From positions 1 to 64,000 of the forward strand of contig CBDIBP010000035.1 of the NCBI GenBank assembly GCA_965276955.1: 64,000 nt of DNA, given 5' to 3'. Below, one piece after another: positions 1-9,386 of this stretch. Below the pieces are notes generated by a model, which was not told the DNA's origin, did no database searches, and saw nothing but the letters and a program-made list of their open reading frames with translations. Source of the DNA: JABDEZ01 sp965276955. GTDB lineage: Bacteria > Bacteroidota > Bacteroidia > Chitinophagales > Chitinophagaceae. Position numbers and translations under genes: made by a program. Every line of letters begins with the position of its first letter. Position 1 is the stretch's first letter.

Positions 1-126
1 TGGTCTACATCAACTGTATTACAGGATACGCTAACCGACATTGCTGCAAGCGGAGCTAGTCATTATATTTTGGCTGAACTTGCAGATATTGACGAAGAAA
101 AAGATATTCCAGGATCATGGCTTTAA
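1..126 (+). CDS. C-terminal end of an unrecognised protein (5' cut by window)
   Basis: Frame 1 is open from the first base to a TAA at 124-126 and encodes 41 residues ending in DIPGSWL. The tail is acidic (ADIDEEKD). I do not recognise a family from so short a piece. It is followed after 20 bases by the acyltransferase gene on the same strand, so the two may be co-transcribed. Confidence 0.5.
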   Translation, partial: WSTSTVLQDTLTDIAASGASHYILAELADIDEEKDIPGSWL

Positions 127-146
127 CTAAAACATATTATTAATAA

Positions 147-1097
147 GTGTATCATTTCTTAAAGATATGGTTGCGTCTTGCCTTGCAGTTTTATATAAGA
201 CGCATTGCTATTGATAAGTCTCATGGAGGTGTTGGCCCTAGAATACTGGCATGCAATCATCCTAATTCGTTTTTCGATGCTTTGGTCATCGCAGCTTATC
301 ACACCGATAATATCTACTATCTGGCGCGGGGCGACGCGTTCAAAAAACCGGCTATTGGTAAGTTGTTGACCAGGCTTCATTTGATACCAATATATCGCTT
401 GGAGGAAGGTAAGGAAAATCTTGCAGGTAATGAGCGGTCCTTTGCTATGTGTTTAGACGTGCTGAAGAGTGGGGGGATTGTCTTGATATTTCCAGAGGGG
501 TTAAGCAGGCACGAATGGAAAGTAAGGCCATTGCGTAAGGGTGCTGCACGCCTTGCTTTCATGGCATGGAAACAATTGCAGATCACCGATATGCAGGTGC
601 AGCCGGTGGGCCTAACTTATCATTCATTTGTAAGTGTACCTAAAAACGTGGTGATGAAGTTCCCACAATTGATCAAATTGTCAGATCTTGATCTTGAAAA
701 TGAGGGCATCTTTTATAACAACTTCAACAGTTTACTAAAACAGCGTCTTGAAGAGAGCACATTACAAGCCGAAAGCGATGAAGATAAAAAGAACCTTTTA
801 CCCCAGTCTAGGGCAACCTCCAAAAGAATGTTACTGGCATTACCAGCCTTTGCAGGCTACGTCAGCCAAAGGTGGTTCTATATACTCTGGCGGAATTTTG
901 CTGCAAAAAAGACAAAAGACACTGTCTTCTATGATTCAGTTTTGTTTGCGACAATGATGATTACCTACCCCTTTTTTGTGCTTATCATTACCGCTATAAT
1001 TGTTGCAATTACAGGGAGTTATATAGCGTGGTTACTGCTAATATTCTTGCCTTTTGTAGCATGGTGCTATAAGGAATATAAAGGCACTTTTATTTGA
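147..1097 (+). CDS. PlsC-like 1-acylglycerol-3-phosphate acyltransferase family membrane protein
   Basis: A 316-residue protein of the glycerolipid acyltransferase superfamily, which moves acyl chains from acyl-CoA or acyl-ACP to a glycerol phosphate or related acceptor. The catalytic block is NHPNSFFD (H38, D44). This is the HX5D spacing of the NHPN subgroup rather than the textbook HX4D. The FPEG phosphate-binding motif is at about residues 115-118. Two hydrophobic segments at the C-terminus (about 265-310) anchor it in the inner membrane. The start at 147 is a GTG; no better ATG lies nearby, so it is uncertain by a few codons. It converges on the VOC gene with only three bases between. The exact acceptor is unknown; a link to arsenolipid acylation is possible only by proximity. 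Confidence 0.8.
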   Translation: MYHFLKIWLRLALQFYIRRIAIDKSHGGVGPRILACNHPNSFFDALVIAAYHTDNIYYLARGDAFKKPAIGKLLTRLHLIPIYRLEEGKENLAGNERSFAMCLDVLKSGGIVLIFPEGLSRHEWKVRPLRKGAARLAFMAWKQLQITDMQVQPVGLTYHSFVSVPKNVVMKFPQLIKLSDLDLENEGIFYNNFNSLLKQRLEESTLQAESDEDKKNLLPQSRATSKRMLLALPAFAGYVSQRWFYILWRNFAAKKTKDTVFYDSVLFATMMITYPFFVLIITAIIVAITGSYIAWLLLIFLPFVAWCYKEYKGTFI

Positions 1098-1100
1098 TGC

Positions 1101-2147
1101 TTATTTTACTTTACTGAGGGCAAGCATTTTTACCATCCAGTTAGGCAGCTGCTTTAAGATATCTCTTTTCTTTAGGTCAAGATATAGGCCATATTTTTTC
1201 ATTACCGGTACTTTATGGGTTTCCACTAACTCGATAAGAGTCCCATCCGGGTCTTCAATGTAACAGAACCGACCTGCCGCGCCCTCCATAGCAAAAGAAT
1301 TGTTGCTATCAACTGTAAACTGAAATCCTTTTTCCCCTGCATGTTCTTTCAGCTTATGCATGTCCAGGACGTCGAAGCACAAGTGGATAAATCCACAGTC
1401 GCCCCAATACCTGTTTTCGTATATTTTACCTGGTATCCTGTCCAGGCATTGCACCAATTCTATTTCTACATCTCCCAATAGCTTGCTGAAAGCTCCCTTT
1501 GTACCCGTTCGTTTTCGCAGTAATACTTTACGGTATTGCCTCGGAATAGCGTCGGTCGTATCATCAAATATGCCTCTGCTATCGTACACCACTTCGCTTA
1601 TTCCTAATACTTCGCTATATAACTTGAGCGCCAGCTCCATACTTGTCACGCCTATCACTGCACCTATAACACCTCCAGTAAGTTTTGGCCGTTTGTCAAA
1701 CCAGTTTAGGGAAGTTATTACTTTGAAATTATTACCCCACTTATCTAAAGTCCAAAAAACGGGGGCACCAGTTATATCCTTTTTTATTGCAGAGACCTGG
1801 TAGCCTTTATGGCTAAAGTGCTCGTGCGCCTTAACTATATCGCCACATTTTATGATAGCTGCAAAGATGCCAATGTCACCATAAGAAGGACATGTTGCTG
1901 CATTTTTAGGCACTCTTTTTTCAAACTGCCATATCTCAAAGCCACCACCTCCAGCCATGTTCAGTGTCAGGATGGCACGCCGCCTGTTAACCTCGCCCCC
2001 GGTGTACTGCGTCATGAGCGTAGCTTCGGCAACGTCGTCAAATATCAACACGTCCATTCCAAATATCTCTTTATATAGCAGCATAGCTTCTCTGGCATTT
2101 TTTACTCCAATACCTACTTGCTGTATGCCTGTTATTAGATCGTGCAT
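1101..2147 (-). CDS. Two-domain VOC (glyoxalase / extradiol dioxygenase fold) protein
   Basis: A 348-residue protein with two vicinal oxygen chelate domains, about residues 3-145 and 158-315. Each opens with the typical beta-strand and helix (GIQQVGIGV...LYKEIFGM and GVIGAVIGV...LYSEVLGI). The second ends in DPDGTLIELVE, whose glutamate is a usual metal ligand. The overall plan resembles 4-hydroxyphenylpyruvate dioxygenase-like proteins, but the ligand set is not clear enough to name a reaction. It is the last gene of the minus-strand run that starts with the arsenosugar genes, 24 bases after the SDR. A role in that pathway is inference from position only. Confidence 0.75.
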   Translation of the reverse strand: MHDLITGIQQVGIGVKNAREAMLLYKEIFGMDVLIFDDVAEATLMTQYTGGEVNRRRAILTLNMAGGGGFEIWQFEKRVPKNAATCPSYGDIGIFAAIIKCGDIVKAHEHFSHKGYQVSAIKKDITGAPVFWTLDKWGNNFKVITSLNWFDKRPKLTGGVIGAVIGVTSMELALKLYSEVLGISEVVYDSRGIFDDTTDAIPRQYRKVLLRKRTGTKGAFSKLLGDVEIELVQCLDRIPGKIYENRYWGDCGFIHLCFDVLDMHKLKEHAGEKGFQFTVDSNNSFAMEGAAGRFCYIEDPDGTLIELVETHKVPVMKKYGLYLDLKKRDILKQLPNWMVKMLALSKVK

Positions 2148-2171
2148 GATAACCTCTTAGTCTTTATATAA

Positions 2172-2966
2172 TTACTGTTGCTGTCCAAGCTTGCTTGCAA
2201 TTTTATAAAATAGGGCTGGTACGAACCACCATATCCACCATAGTATCCTTTCCTCTTTTACAATTAGTATATGCCTTTTTCTTTTTACTATAGCGTTCAC
2301 TATTTTATCTGCACACTTGTCCGCTGTTATCCCCTTTATCTGCCCCTTGTCCATAACACTATGTGGCGTGCCGCCGGCAGTGAGCGCCGCAAGCGATATA
2401 GGCGTATTGATACGGCCCGGACTAACCATTGTTATATATACGTTTGGAGTTTTAAGTTCAGTTTGCAATGCCTCAAAAAAACCTTTAACTGCATGTTTTG
2501 TAGCCGCATATCCTGTGCGTAAAGGCACACCTATCAGGCCCGCCATACTACTTATCGCTACTATATGGCCGCTTCCCCGGGCTGTAAAATGTGGTAATAT
2601 GTATCGTGTGAGCATCATGGGGACAAAAAAGTTTATCTCCATTAATTGCCTGTACACAGCAGGTTGTGTTTCTATAGCGAGAGAGCGCTGGCTTACGCCC
2701 GCATTGTTCACCAGCATGTCTACGTGCCCAAAAATAGATATGGCATTTACAACAAGTTGTTCCAGATCTGCTGCAACCAGGTCTGCTGCTAGTATTTGAC
2801 AGTGCTGCGTGTAATTAAGGCATACATTTTTCACCCGTTCCAGCGCATCTGTATTTCTTCCGGTAAGTATAAGTGTTGCGCCTTCTTTTGCCAACTTTTC
2901 GGCAAGCTTTGCGCCTATACCCGAGGACGCACCTGTTATCCAAACTACCTTGTCTTTAAAATGCAT
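2172..2966 (-). CDS. Short-chain dehydrogenase/reductase (SDR), membrane-associated tail
   Basis: A 264-residue classical SDR oxidising or reducing a carbonyl/alcohol with NAD(P). The cofactor motif TGASSGIG is at residues 10-17, NNAG at about 87-90, the catalytic serine is in AISSMAG and the YxxxK pair is in YAATK. The last 25 residues are hydrophobic and Trp-rich (ILWWIWWFVPALF), suggesting peripheral membrane attachment. Its start overlaps the end of the upstream glycosyltransferase by 11 bases, indicating translational coupling. The substrate is unknown; a sugar or lipid intermediate of the neighbouring cluster is plausible but unproven. Confidence 0.85.
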   Translation of the reverse strand: MHFKDKVVWITGASSGIGAKLAEKLAKEGATLILTGRNTDALERVKNVCLNYTQHCQILAADLVAADLEQLVVNAISIFGHVDMLVNNAGVSQRSLAIETQPAVYRQLMEINFFVPMMLTRYILPHFTARGSGHIVAISSMAGLIGVPLRTGYAATKHAVKGFFEALQTELKTPNVYITMVSPGRINTPISLAALTAGGTPHSVMDKGQIKGITADKCADKIVNAIVKRKRHILIVKEERILWWIWWFVPALFYKIASKLGQQQ

Positions 2967-3660
2967 TTTTACGGTAATTAAGCATCTTTTTGTAGGTACT
3001 AATAAGCTCTTGCTGACAAGCCCCTTTTCTATACATTTTCACTACTTTAAGATTAGCGAGCTGCACGGTCAGCCAACTATTTGTGTCGTACTTTCGCGCC
3101 GAGACGATCGTAGCTTTCGGGATCAGTTTGAATTTGCCCCGTGTCCATATTTTCTGCAGGAAGTTGTAGTCTTCCATAATAAGCATGGAAGGGTCAAAGC
3201 CTCCAACTTCCTCAAATAATTGTCTGGTAACAAATATGCTTTGGTCGCCACCCCTGAAAAACAGGTAATTGAACCGTGTAAAAAATGAGTTTACTCTAAG
3301 CAGTAACTTTTTACTATCAAAACGAAAACGATAACTTCCGCAGTTATAGCCTTTACTTATCGCTTCTGTAATATCTTGATAAAAGGAATTTGGGGGGAGG
3401 GTATCTGCATGCACAAAATAAAGGAGTTCACCCTTTGCGACAGAGACGCCATGATTCATTTGCCCGGCCCGGCCCTTAACGGGTGCAATTGTAAATTTTG
3501 CCCCGGCTTGTTCGGCTTTTTTTGACGTCATATCAGTACTGCCACCATCAGATACTATGATCTCAATATCTTGCCTGTTGGTAGCTCCTTTAAGATAAGT
3601 AACCAACTTGCCAATATTTTCAGCCTCATTGAAGGTCGGTATAATGATGGTCAATAACAT
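2956..3660 (-). CDS. TIGR04283-type family 2 glycosyltransferase (arsenosugar-associated transferase 2)
   Basis: A 234-residue GT-A glycosyltransferase. The N-terminal strand IIIPTFNEAENI, the nucleotide-binding SDGGSTD (about residues 36-42) and the metal-binding FVHADT (about 88-93) are all present, as is the GRAGQMNHG stretch typical of this family. The family was originally named rSAM/selenodomain-associated transferase 2 because it travels with the radical SAM enzyme now known as ArsS. Its partner, transferase 1, lies at the head of this gene run (15349-16023). I infer that it adds or modifies a sugar or polyol unit on the arsenosugar; the acceptor is not established from sequence. Confidence 0.8.
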   Translation of the reverse strand: MLLTIIIPTFNEAENIGKLVTYLKGATNRQDIEIIVSDGGSTDMTSKKAEQAGAKFTIAPVKGRAGQMNHGVSVAKGELLYFVHADTLPPNSFYQDITEAISKGYNCGSYRFRFDSKKLLLRVNSFFTRFNYLFFRGGDQSIFVTRQLFEEVGGFDPSMLIMEDYNFLQKIWTRGKFKLIPKATIVSARKYDTNSWLTVQLANLKVVKMYRKGACQQELISTYKKMLNYRKNAF

Positions 3661-3690
3661 AGGTGTTTGAAGATATAATTTTCCTGGCTA

Positions 3691-5034
3691 TCAAAGCTGT
3701 AGTAAAGATCTTTTCTGTTGCTTAATTCGTGACAGATCCCATATTATGGCGATCCCTACAAAAATATATTCTACCCACAACAAAAAGGAACTTTCTTCAA
3801 ACTGCGTGTTTCTATCGGTATAGTAGCTAAGAACAATAACTGCGGACCAGACCAAAGGAAATTTATACTTTGTAAATACTGAAAATGCGATCATTGGTGA
3901 TAGATACCATGGGAAAACAGTAGTAGTGAATAGGTAGTAGATGAGCAATATGCAGCTCATTAACACGGGCAATGACCTCTCATTAATGGCCTTCCGTTTT
4001 ATAAATACCAGCACTAATATTAAGAAGCCTGAGAAAAGAGTTAGACATGGTCCAATGATCTCTATCTCGTTTTCGCCTCTTACATGGTAGGCAATATTCC
4101 GCACCAGGTAATAGATACTTGCATTGTACTCTGATTCCTGGAAGTAAGAATCAATACTTGACCAGAATTTATGAATTACTGAAAGATCGAGAAATGGCAA
4201 AAAGCTGAGCATGGTAAGAACAAGAACACCCGTACAAAATAATATGCCTTTTCCCCCTTTATAATAAAATAGGAAAAGTGGCAGGAACATTAAAGGCACC
4301 AGCTTGGTAATAACGGCACACGTAAACAATAATATTGAAGCAAGAAATCGGCCTTTTGACAAGGCATATATCAGCGCAATAAGGAAAAAATTCATCATGC
4401 CTTCATAATGTAAGTTGCCAGATAGCTCCGCTATTACCACAGGGTTCAGCGCATAAAGTAGTATACATTCTTTACCTATCTTCCATAAAGGCAAAAGTTT
4501 CGTCAGTAGCAGAATAGTTCCGATCTCTGCCAATACATTAAATGATTTGAGGATGATCATGTTTGCTATTAGATGATCACCTGCAAGCTTTGCAGAAATA
4601 CCAAATACTACTTGCAGCATTGGCGGATAGCAGGTGTAATAAGTTTGAGAGTTGAGCACACTATATAAATGTGCATCCATAAGCATAGGGGAGCCTGTTC
4701 TTATAATATTTGCAGGCAAATATTTAAATGGGTTGTAGCCGTGCGCAATGAGCCTGCCATCCCATACAAAGCGGGCATAATCGTCAGAGAGCGAGGGGAA
4801 GGCAGGCAACCAAATAAACCTCAATGCAAAACTCCCTGCAATGAAAAACCAGAGTTGTCGGTCTGTTAACTGTTGTCTGCAACAGTAGGTGTAGACCGCA
4901 AACAACAACGCAAAGGCAGTAAAAAGAAGGTAAGTTTCTTCACGCTTTATAAAGAAGGCTAACCACAAATGCCCTACCATAATGAGCAGGAACACTATGC
5001 ATAGCTTAACATTTTTGGGGAGCGCCTGAGACAT
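3691..5034 (-). CDS. GT-C type polytopic glycosyltransferase (MptB/GT87-like)
   Basis: A 447-residue integral membrane protein with about 11-13 hydrophobic helices. The first long extracytoplasmic loop holds an acidic motif, SLSDDYARFVWDGR (about residues 98-111), as expected for the catalytic loop of GT-C enzymes that use polyprenyl-phosphate sugars. The match in plan is to mannosyltransferase-like proteins, though the sugar cannot be read from sequence. It follows a DPM-like enzyme by eight bases, which fits a pair in which one makes a lipid-linked sugar and the other uses it in the membrane. Placement in the arsenosugar pathway is inference. Confidence 0.7.
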   Translation of the reverse strand: MSQALPKNVKLCIVFLLIMVGHLWLAFFIKREETYLLFTAFALLFAVYTYCCRQQLTDRQLWFFIAGSFALRFIWLPAFPSLSDDYARFVWDGRLIAHGYNPFKYLPANIIRTGSPMLMDAHLYSVLNSQTYYTCYPPMLQVVFGISAKLAGDHLIANMIILKSFNVLAEIGTILLLTKLLPLWKIGKECILLYALNPVVIAELSGNLHYEGMMNFFLIALIYALSKGRFLASILLFTCAVITKLVPLMFLPLFLFYYKGGKGILFCTGVLVLTMLSFLPFLDLSVIHKFWSSIDSYFQESEYNASIYYLVRNIAYHVRGENEIEIIGPCLTLFSGFLILVLVFIKRKAINERSLPVLMSCILLIYYLFTTTVFPWYLSPMIAFSVFTKYKFPLVWSAVIVLSYYTDRNTQFEESSFLLWVEYIFVGIAIIWDLSRIKQQKRSLLQL

Positions 5035-5042
5035 AGCAACTG

Positions 5043-5735
5043 TTACAGATATTTAAAAATGCTTGTAATGATCTTGTACCCTGCCATAACTGTTCCTTTC
5101 ACTGTTCCGCTCACTTTTGAAAAACCAATACGGACTTTATAGTTCACAGGTACCTCCTGGATCTTCAGTTTTTGTTTTGCAGCTTTCAGCTGCATTTCTA
5201 CAGTCCAGCCATAAGTTTTATCGGTCATCTGCAGGTTTTGCAGTGCCTGCCATTTTATAGCTCTAAAAGGGCCGAGGTCGGTGTAGCGAACACCATAGAA
5301 TAACAGTATAAGTCTTGTTGCCAGCCAGTTCCCAAATACCTGGGGTACGGTCATGGAGCCCCGTGCTCTTTTACCTAAGGCCCGCGAACCAATGACCATG
5401 TCAACACTGTGTTCTAAAATAGGTTGTATAAGCTCCGGGAGCTGTTGCGGATAGTCTGAGTAGTCACCGTCTATAAAAACAATAATGTCGGGATTAAGGT
5501 TGTTAGCAATAATGTGGTCCATTCCTTTAAGGCAGGCGTAACCATACCCCTGTCTTTTTTCATCCACTACAATGGCACCAGCCGCAATTGCGTTCATCCT
5601 GGTGTTATCAGTTGAGTTATTGTTTGCAACAATGATGGCACTTATCATACCCTTTGGTAAGTCCCTTATAACATTGCCTATTGCATTTTCTTCATTGTAT
5701 GCGGGTATAATAACAATTATGTCAGGTTGCTGCAT
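5043..5735 (-). CDS. DPM-like family 2 glycosyltransferase (polyprenyl-phosphate sugar synthase type)
   Basis: A 230-residue cytoplasmic GT-A glycosyltransferase resembling dolichol/polyprenyl-phosphate mannosyl- or glucosyltransferases. It shows IIPAYNEENAIG at residues 9-20, ANNNSTD for nucleotide binding, FIDGDYSDYP as the metal site, and GSRALGKRARGSM followed by TDLGPFRA, both characteristic of DPM-like enzymes. It lacks the C-terminal membrane domain of GtrB types. It sits directly upstream of the GT-C gene and directly downstream of the membrane ferredoxin gene. Likely role: making a lipid-linked sugar for the next enzyme. Confidence 0.8.
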   Translation of the reverse strand: MQQPDIIVIIPAYNEENAIGNVIRDLPKGMISAIIVANNNSTDNTRMNAIAAGAIVVDEKRQGYGYACLKGMDHIIANNLNPDIIVFIDGDYSDYPQQLPELIQPILEHSVDMVIGSRALGKRARGSMTVPQVFGNWLATRLILLFYGVRYTDLGPFRAIKWQALQNLQMTDKTYGWTVEMQLKAAKQKLKIQEVPVNYKVRIGFSKVSGTVKGTVMAGYKIITSIFKYL

Positions 5736-5757
5736 TCTTCGGGCCTATTGCCGTGGT

Positions 5758-7134
5758 TTATTGTAAATTACTTTTTTCTTTCAGCAATCCTATAAGATTG
5801 ACATTGTCTGTAATACGACCATGTTCCGGACCATTTTCAAGCTTTAAAACTCCACGTGGACATACTGCACTACAAACACCGCATCCCACGCACGATGATC
5901 GTACAATGTTTTGGCCGCGCTGTGCATACCATCTCACATCAATTCCCTGTTCGCAATAGGTAGAGCAGTTGCCGCAGGATATACATTGGCCGCCGTTCGT
6001 TGTGATGCGAAAGCGTGACTTGAAACGTTGTACCAATCCTATATAAGCTGCCATAGGGCACCCAAAGCGGCACCATACTCTATTACCCAGCAACGGGTAA
6101 AAACCGACCCCTGCAACGCCGGAAAATAACGAACCTATAGCAAAGCCATATGCGCTGCGTAAGGGCGAGGAGATATTTTCACTAGCACCAGTAAAATATG
6201 TGTACAACACAGCTGCCGTCATTACCACGGTTATTATCAGCACGCTATAGATCATCCAGCGTTCAATTTTCCAGGCGACCATTTTTTTGGATGAGAGATG
6301 CCTGAAAGAGTCTCCCGCAGTTTCGGCAAGACCACCACAGCCGCAAACCCAGCTGCAATACCAACGCTTACCGGTAAAATAAGTGACAACAGGTGCTAAT
6401 ACAGTAAAGCCTAATATACCTGTTACCAGGAAGAACATACCCAACGTGCCATTTTTGCGCATGGCATCGAGGTTGTCGCCATCAAAAAAATCATACTTCA
6501 GTGGCCAGAAGTTCTTGATGTCCATTTCAAAGGAAGCATCAGGCCGCTGCAATGATCTCAAAACTTCGGGGATGATCCATGCGAGTGATAATTGTATCAG
6601 CGTCACAGTGGCTGTACGAACGAGCTGGTACCTGTTGTTTCGGTATTTGAACATGAATTTGATGCCCAGGGAAAGTACAACAAGCGAGTACACGCTACCA
6701 TAAACAAAGTATTCATCAGCCTTACCGCCATTCAGCAGGTGGCTGAGCGGATCAAACAAAGCTACAAGTCCGGTATTTGTTTTAGCGCCCGTACCCAAAT
6801 ATTTAGGGAACCAATAAAGCAATACATAAAAGCCAGTGAGAAATATACCTATCATCCAGGCCCATAGCCCCCTATTTGTGAGTGCTTGCTGCCAAACGCC
6901 ATTGTTTTTGATGCCGGCAGGTTGTGTCATGTACTTGCGGGCTGCATAGATAGTGGTGCCCCCAAGAATGCTAAGCATAGCTATGGAAAGGAAAAGTACA
7001 TTTTGACCGAAGGTAACCCCGGCCATGGCTACCAACAATATCAGTGTTCCTAAGCTGGCTATTGCTAACCCCACTTTTTGTATGCCGTCTGCCCCTTCTG
7101 GGTGTGGCTGCGATATGGAAAGGTCTGTTGACAT
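5758..7134 (-). CDS. NapH/NosR-like membrane polyferredoxin
   Basis: A 458-residue electron-transfer protein with several membrane helices and a C-terminal cytoplasmic ferredoxin domain. Two 4Fe-4S motifs of CX2CX2CX3C type are visible in CISCGNCSTYC and CVGCGVCSAVCP. The membrane part carries two further cysteine motifs, CSWVCGCGG and CRFGCPM, like the CX3CP motifs of NapH, NosR and CcoG. Such proteins pass electrons between the quinone pool and a partner oxidoreductase. The FAD-dependent oxidoreductase lies three bases upstream, so the two probably form one membrane redox module. What it reduces in an arsenosugar setting is unknown. Confidence 0.8.
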   Translation of the reverse strand: MSTDLSISQPHPEGADGIQKVGLAIASLGTLILLVAMAGVTFGQNVLFLSIAMLSILGGTTIYAARKYMTQPAGIKNNGVWQQALTNRGLWAWMIGIFLTGFYVLLYWFPKYLGTGAKTNTGLVALFDPLSHLLNGGKADEYFVYGSVYSLVVLSLGIKFMFKYRNNRYQLVRTATVTLIQLSLAWIIPEVLRSLQRPDASFEMDIKNFWPLKYDFFDGDNLDAMRKNGTLGMFFLVTGILGFTVLAPVVTYFTGKRWYCSWVCGCGGLAETAGDSFRHLSSKKMVAWKIERWMIYSVLIITVVMTAAVLYTYFTGASENISSPLRSAYGFAIGSLFSGVAGVGFYPLLGNRVWCRFGCPMAAYIGLVQRFKSRFRITTNGGQCISCGNCSTYCEQGIDVRWYAQRGQNIVRSSCVGCGVCSAVCPRGVLKLENGPEHGRITDNVNLIGLLKEKSNLQ

Positions 7135-7137
7135 TCT

Positions 7138-8475
7138 TTACGAGTTTAAAATTTGCAATAACCTCTTCCAGCTTCGTTTCAGCGGCTTTAGCCGTTTCCC
7201 ATTATCTGCGTTGAATTTTGCTATGGTCTCATTTTCATAGGTCCTGAAAAATTCCGGGTCAAAATTGGCATCGGCAAAGTGGGTGAGCACATGGTCTATG
7301 TCTTTTTTTGTTAGTAGCCAGTTTTCCATTACGCCATGCCTTAGCCGCATGCCGTAGGTGTTGATCCCCTTTAGGGCGCCACTATTTTTATTGTAGCGTA
7401 TACGTAATGCGATCTTGCCTTTTTCATGTTCCCAGTAAAAATCTTTATCGTCACTATCGGTCTTTACCGGTACGTCGCCATATGTTTGATACTCAATATC
7501 AAGAAACTTTGCAGAATTGAACATAGGGCCAGGCCTGTAGGCAGTACGTGTACCGCACAGTGTTTGCGCTAAAGTTTCCCCATGCATGCGCCCGGTATAC
7601 CATATCTGCTCCAACTGTTTACGGCCAGGCAATGCCTCACGGAACTGCACACAATCGCCTATTGCAAAAACATTAGGTACGTTGGTCTCAAAGTATTCAT
7701 TTACCAGCACACCTTTGTCTGTTTCTATACCACCGTCTTTAATGAATTTTATATTAGGACTAACTCCGATAGTTAACCCTACAAATTCACAAGGTAGCAC
7801 CATTCCATCCTTTGTTTTTATACTGGTAACTCTTCCCGTATCGTTGCCTACTATTTCGGCTAACTCAGTGTTGACCAGAAGTTCAATTTTGTGCTCTCTG
7901 ATGTGCCTGCCAATTAGTTCAGCATCCTCGCGTGGTAATATGCTGCCCCAGTAAACAGGGTCTTTTACCAGCATGGTGACGTGTATGTTTCGCGACAACA
8001 ACATTTCTGCCATCTCTATACCTATCAGGCCACCACCAACTATTACAGCACGCCGGATGTTTTTGGTATTTGCCTCCATATTTTCAAGATCCGGATGACT
8101 GTATAGCCCCTGCACTCCCAGCAGGTCTTTTCCTGGCACGTCGGGGATATTATAAGTAGACCCGCAGGCAATGACCAGCTTATCATATTTTATGTGACCT
8201 CCGTTCTTTAATATCGCCTCTTTTTTTTTCGTATCAACACGTTCTGCATATTCCTGTATCAGGTTTATACGGTTCTTCACCCAAAAGTTATCTTCATAAG
8301 GCTTAGTATGCTCGTACTTCATATGCCCCATATATATGTACATCAGGGCTGTGCGTGCAAAAAAATATTTTGTCTCTGCACTGATGACCGTTATCTCATC
8401 GTCACACCTTTTTCGCACGTGGCGGGCGCACGTGATGCCAGATATGCCATTCCCAATGATAACAATATGTGCCAT
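7138..8475 (-). CDS. NAD(P)/FAD-dependent pyridine nucleotide-disulfide-type oxidoreductase
   Basis: A 445-residue flavoprotein. The FAD dinucleotide fold opens with GNGISG at residues 8-13, the NAD(P) fold has VGGGLIGIEMAE near residue 145, and the second FAD motif FAIGDC is near 273. No redox-active CX4C disulfide is present, so it resembles NirB-type or ferredoxin/rubredoxin reductases rather than thiol reductases. A roughly 150-residue C-terminal extension follows the core. It is packed between DUF547 and the NapH-like ferredoxin gene with gaps of two and three bases. Electron transfer to that ferredoxin is the simplest reading. Confidence 0.85.
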   Translation of the reverse strand: MAHIVIIGNGISGITCARHVRKRCDDEITVISAETKYFFARTALMYIYMGHMKYEHTKPYEDNFWVKNRINLIQEYAERVDTKKKEAILKNGGHIKYDKLVIACGSTYNIPDVPGKDLLGVQGLYSHPDLENMEANTKNIRRAVIVGGGLIGIEMAEMLLSRNIHVTMLVKDPVYWGSILPREDAELIGRHIREHKIELLVNTELAEIVGNDTGRVTSIKTKDGMVLPCEFVGLTIGVSPNIKFIKDGGIETDKGVLVNEYFETNVPNVFAIGDCVQFREALPGRKQLEQIWYTGRMHGETLAQTLCGTRTAYRPGPMFNSAKFLDIEYQTYGDVPVKTDSDDKDFYWEHEKGKIALRIRYNKNSGALKGINTYGMRLRHGVMENWLLTKKDIDHVLTHFADANFDPEFFRTYENETIAKFNADNGKRLKPLKRSWKRLLQILNS

Positions 8476-8477
8476 AA

Positions 8478-9230
8478 TTATCGTTGTTCGTTCAAATCCC
8501 AGTTGTAATCGAGAAAAGATATTTTCGCGTCTTTTTTGATCTTAACTGGCGAATATCTGTTTATATATTCTACTACGGTACCGTTCTTCTTAAAATCATG
8601 TTTATACCAGTCAAAGTAGCTGGATAACTCTGCCTTTTCAGGGCTGATCTTGTTCTTGCGTTTATCAGTTAAGAAATCGATCCTCTGGTCATTCAACTGC
8701 TCATTTACCTTATTACCCTCGTATGCTTCATTCCTTAGTTTTGCACAAGACCGTGAGGCGCACACTATTGCAAAATGTATGCGTTCATCACCTATGCCTT
8801 TCAATAGTTCGTGATGCTCTATGTGGTCGAGCTTTATTTTATGATGGCCAATACGGATGAATCTTTTGGTCCATGTTGTATGTATCCTTACCAGCTGATG
8901 TTTCGGACCAATATCCTTAATGCTTTTTACGGGATAGTGATCAATGATAAGTTTTATTGTAAAGGCATTGTAAGCATTTATCCAGTATGCTTCTTTATCT
9001 TCTTTTGACCAGCTTTTTTGGGGAGGGTCATTGCTCAGCATATCCAAATATTGCTGCAACTCAGCTTTATCTTTAATGATGCCCTTATAGTTTACCCATC
9101 CTTCATTATTCACATATTTTTTTAATATTTTGGTCCATAGTTCATGAGAGGGGGGGGTACCATTGCCAGCGTAGGCAGTAAATGCAGTACCAATTATTGA
9201 TATCAATAAAAATGAAAGAATTTTTTTCAT
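8478..9230 (-). CDS. DUF547 secreted protein
   Basis: A protein of about 250 residues with a clear signal peptide (MKKILSFLL...AYAG), so the start at 9230 is preferred over an upstream ATG at 9248. The body shows the DUF547 signature, including YWINAYNAFTIKLI, and the strongly conserved FAIVCASRSCAKL. DUF547 has a conserved Cys and His pattern and is often placed near glycosylation or lipid genes; its biochemistry is not settled. It is the first gene after the arsM terminator and appears to head the distal transcript. A periplasmic step in sugar-lipid handling is only a guess. Confidence 0.8.
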   Translation of the reverse strand: MKKILSFLLISIIGTAFTAYAGNGTPPSHELWTKILKKYVNNEGWVNYKGIIKDKAELQQYLDMLSNDPPQKSWSKEDKEAYWINAYNAFTIKLIIDHYPVKSIKDIGPKHQLVRIHTTWTKRFIRIGHHKIKLDHIEHHELLKGIGDERIHFAIVCASRSCAKLRNEAYEGNKVNEQLNDQRIDFLTDKRKNKISPEKAELSSYFDWYKHDFKKNGTVVEYINRYSPVKIKKDAKISFLDYNWDLNEQR

Positions 9231-9340
9231 AATGGATGTTTGAACCATTTGTATTTACGTAATAAACCAGTCTGGAGGTTTTTTTTAAAACAAGATAAAA
9301 ATCATACCATAACGATACTAATATATAACAAACTGGATAT

Positions 9341-9368
9341 AAAAAAAATGACGCTAATAGCGCCATTT
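9341..9368 (-). terminator. Intrinsic terminator after arsM
   Basis: On the minus strand a 10-bp stem with one G-U pair and a 3-nt loop is followed by a run of U (the A-run at 9341-9345 and beyond on the plus strand). It lies 18 bases after the arsM stop and splits the gene run into an ars-core transcript and a distal transcript beginning with DUF547. Confidence 0.75.
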
Positions 9369-9386
9369 GTAACTATTGTCGGCATA

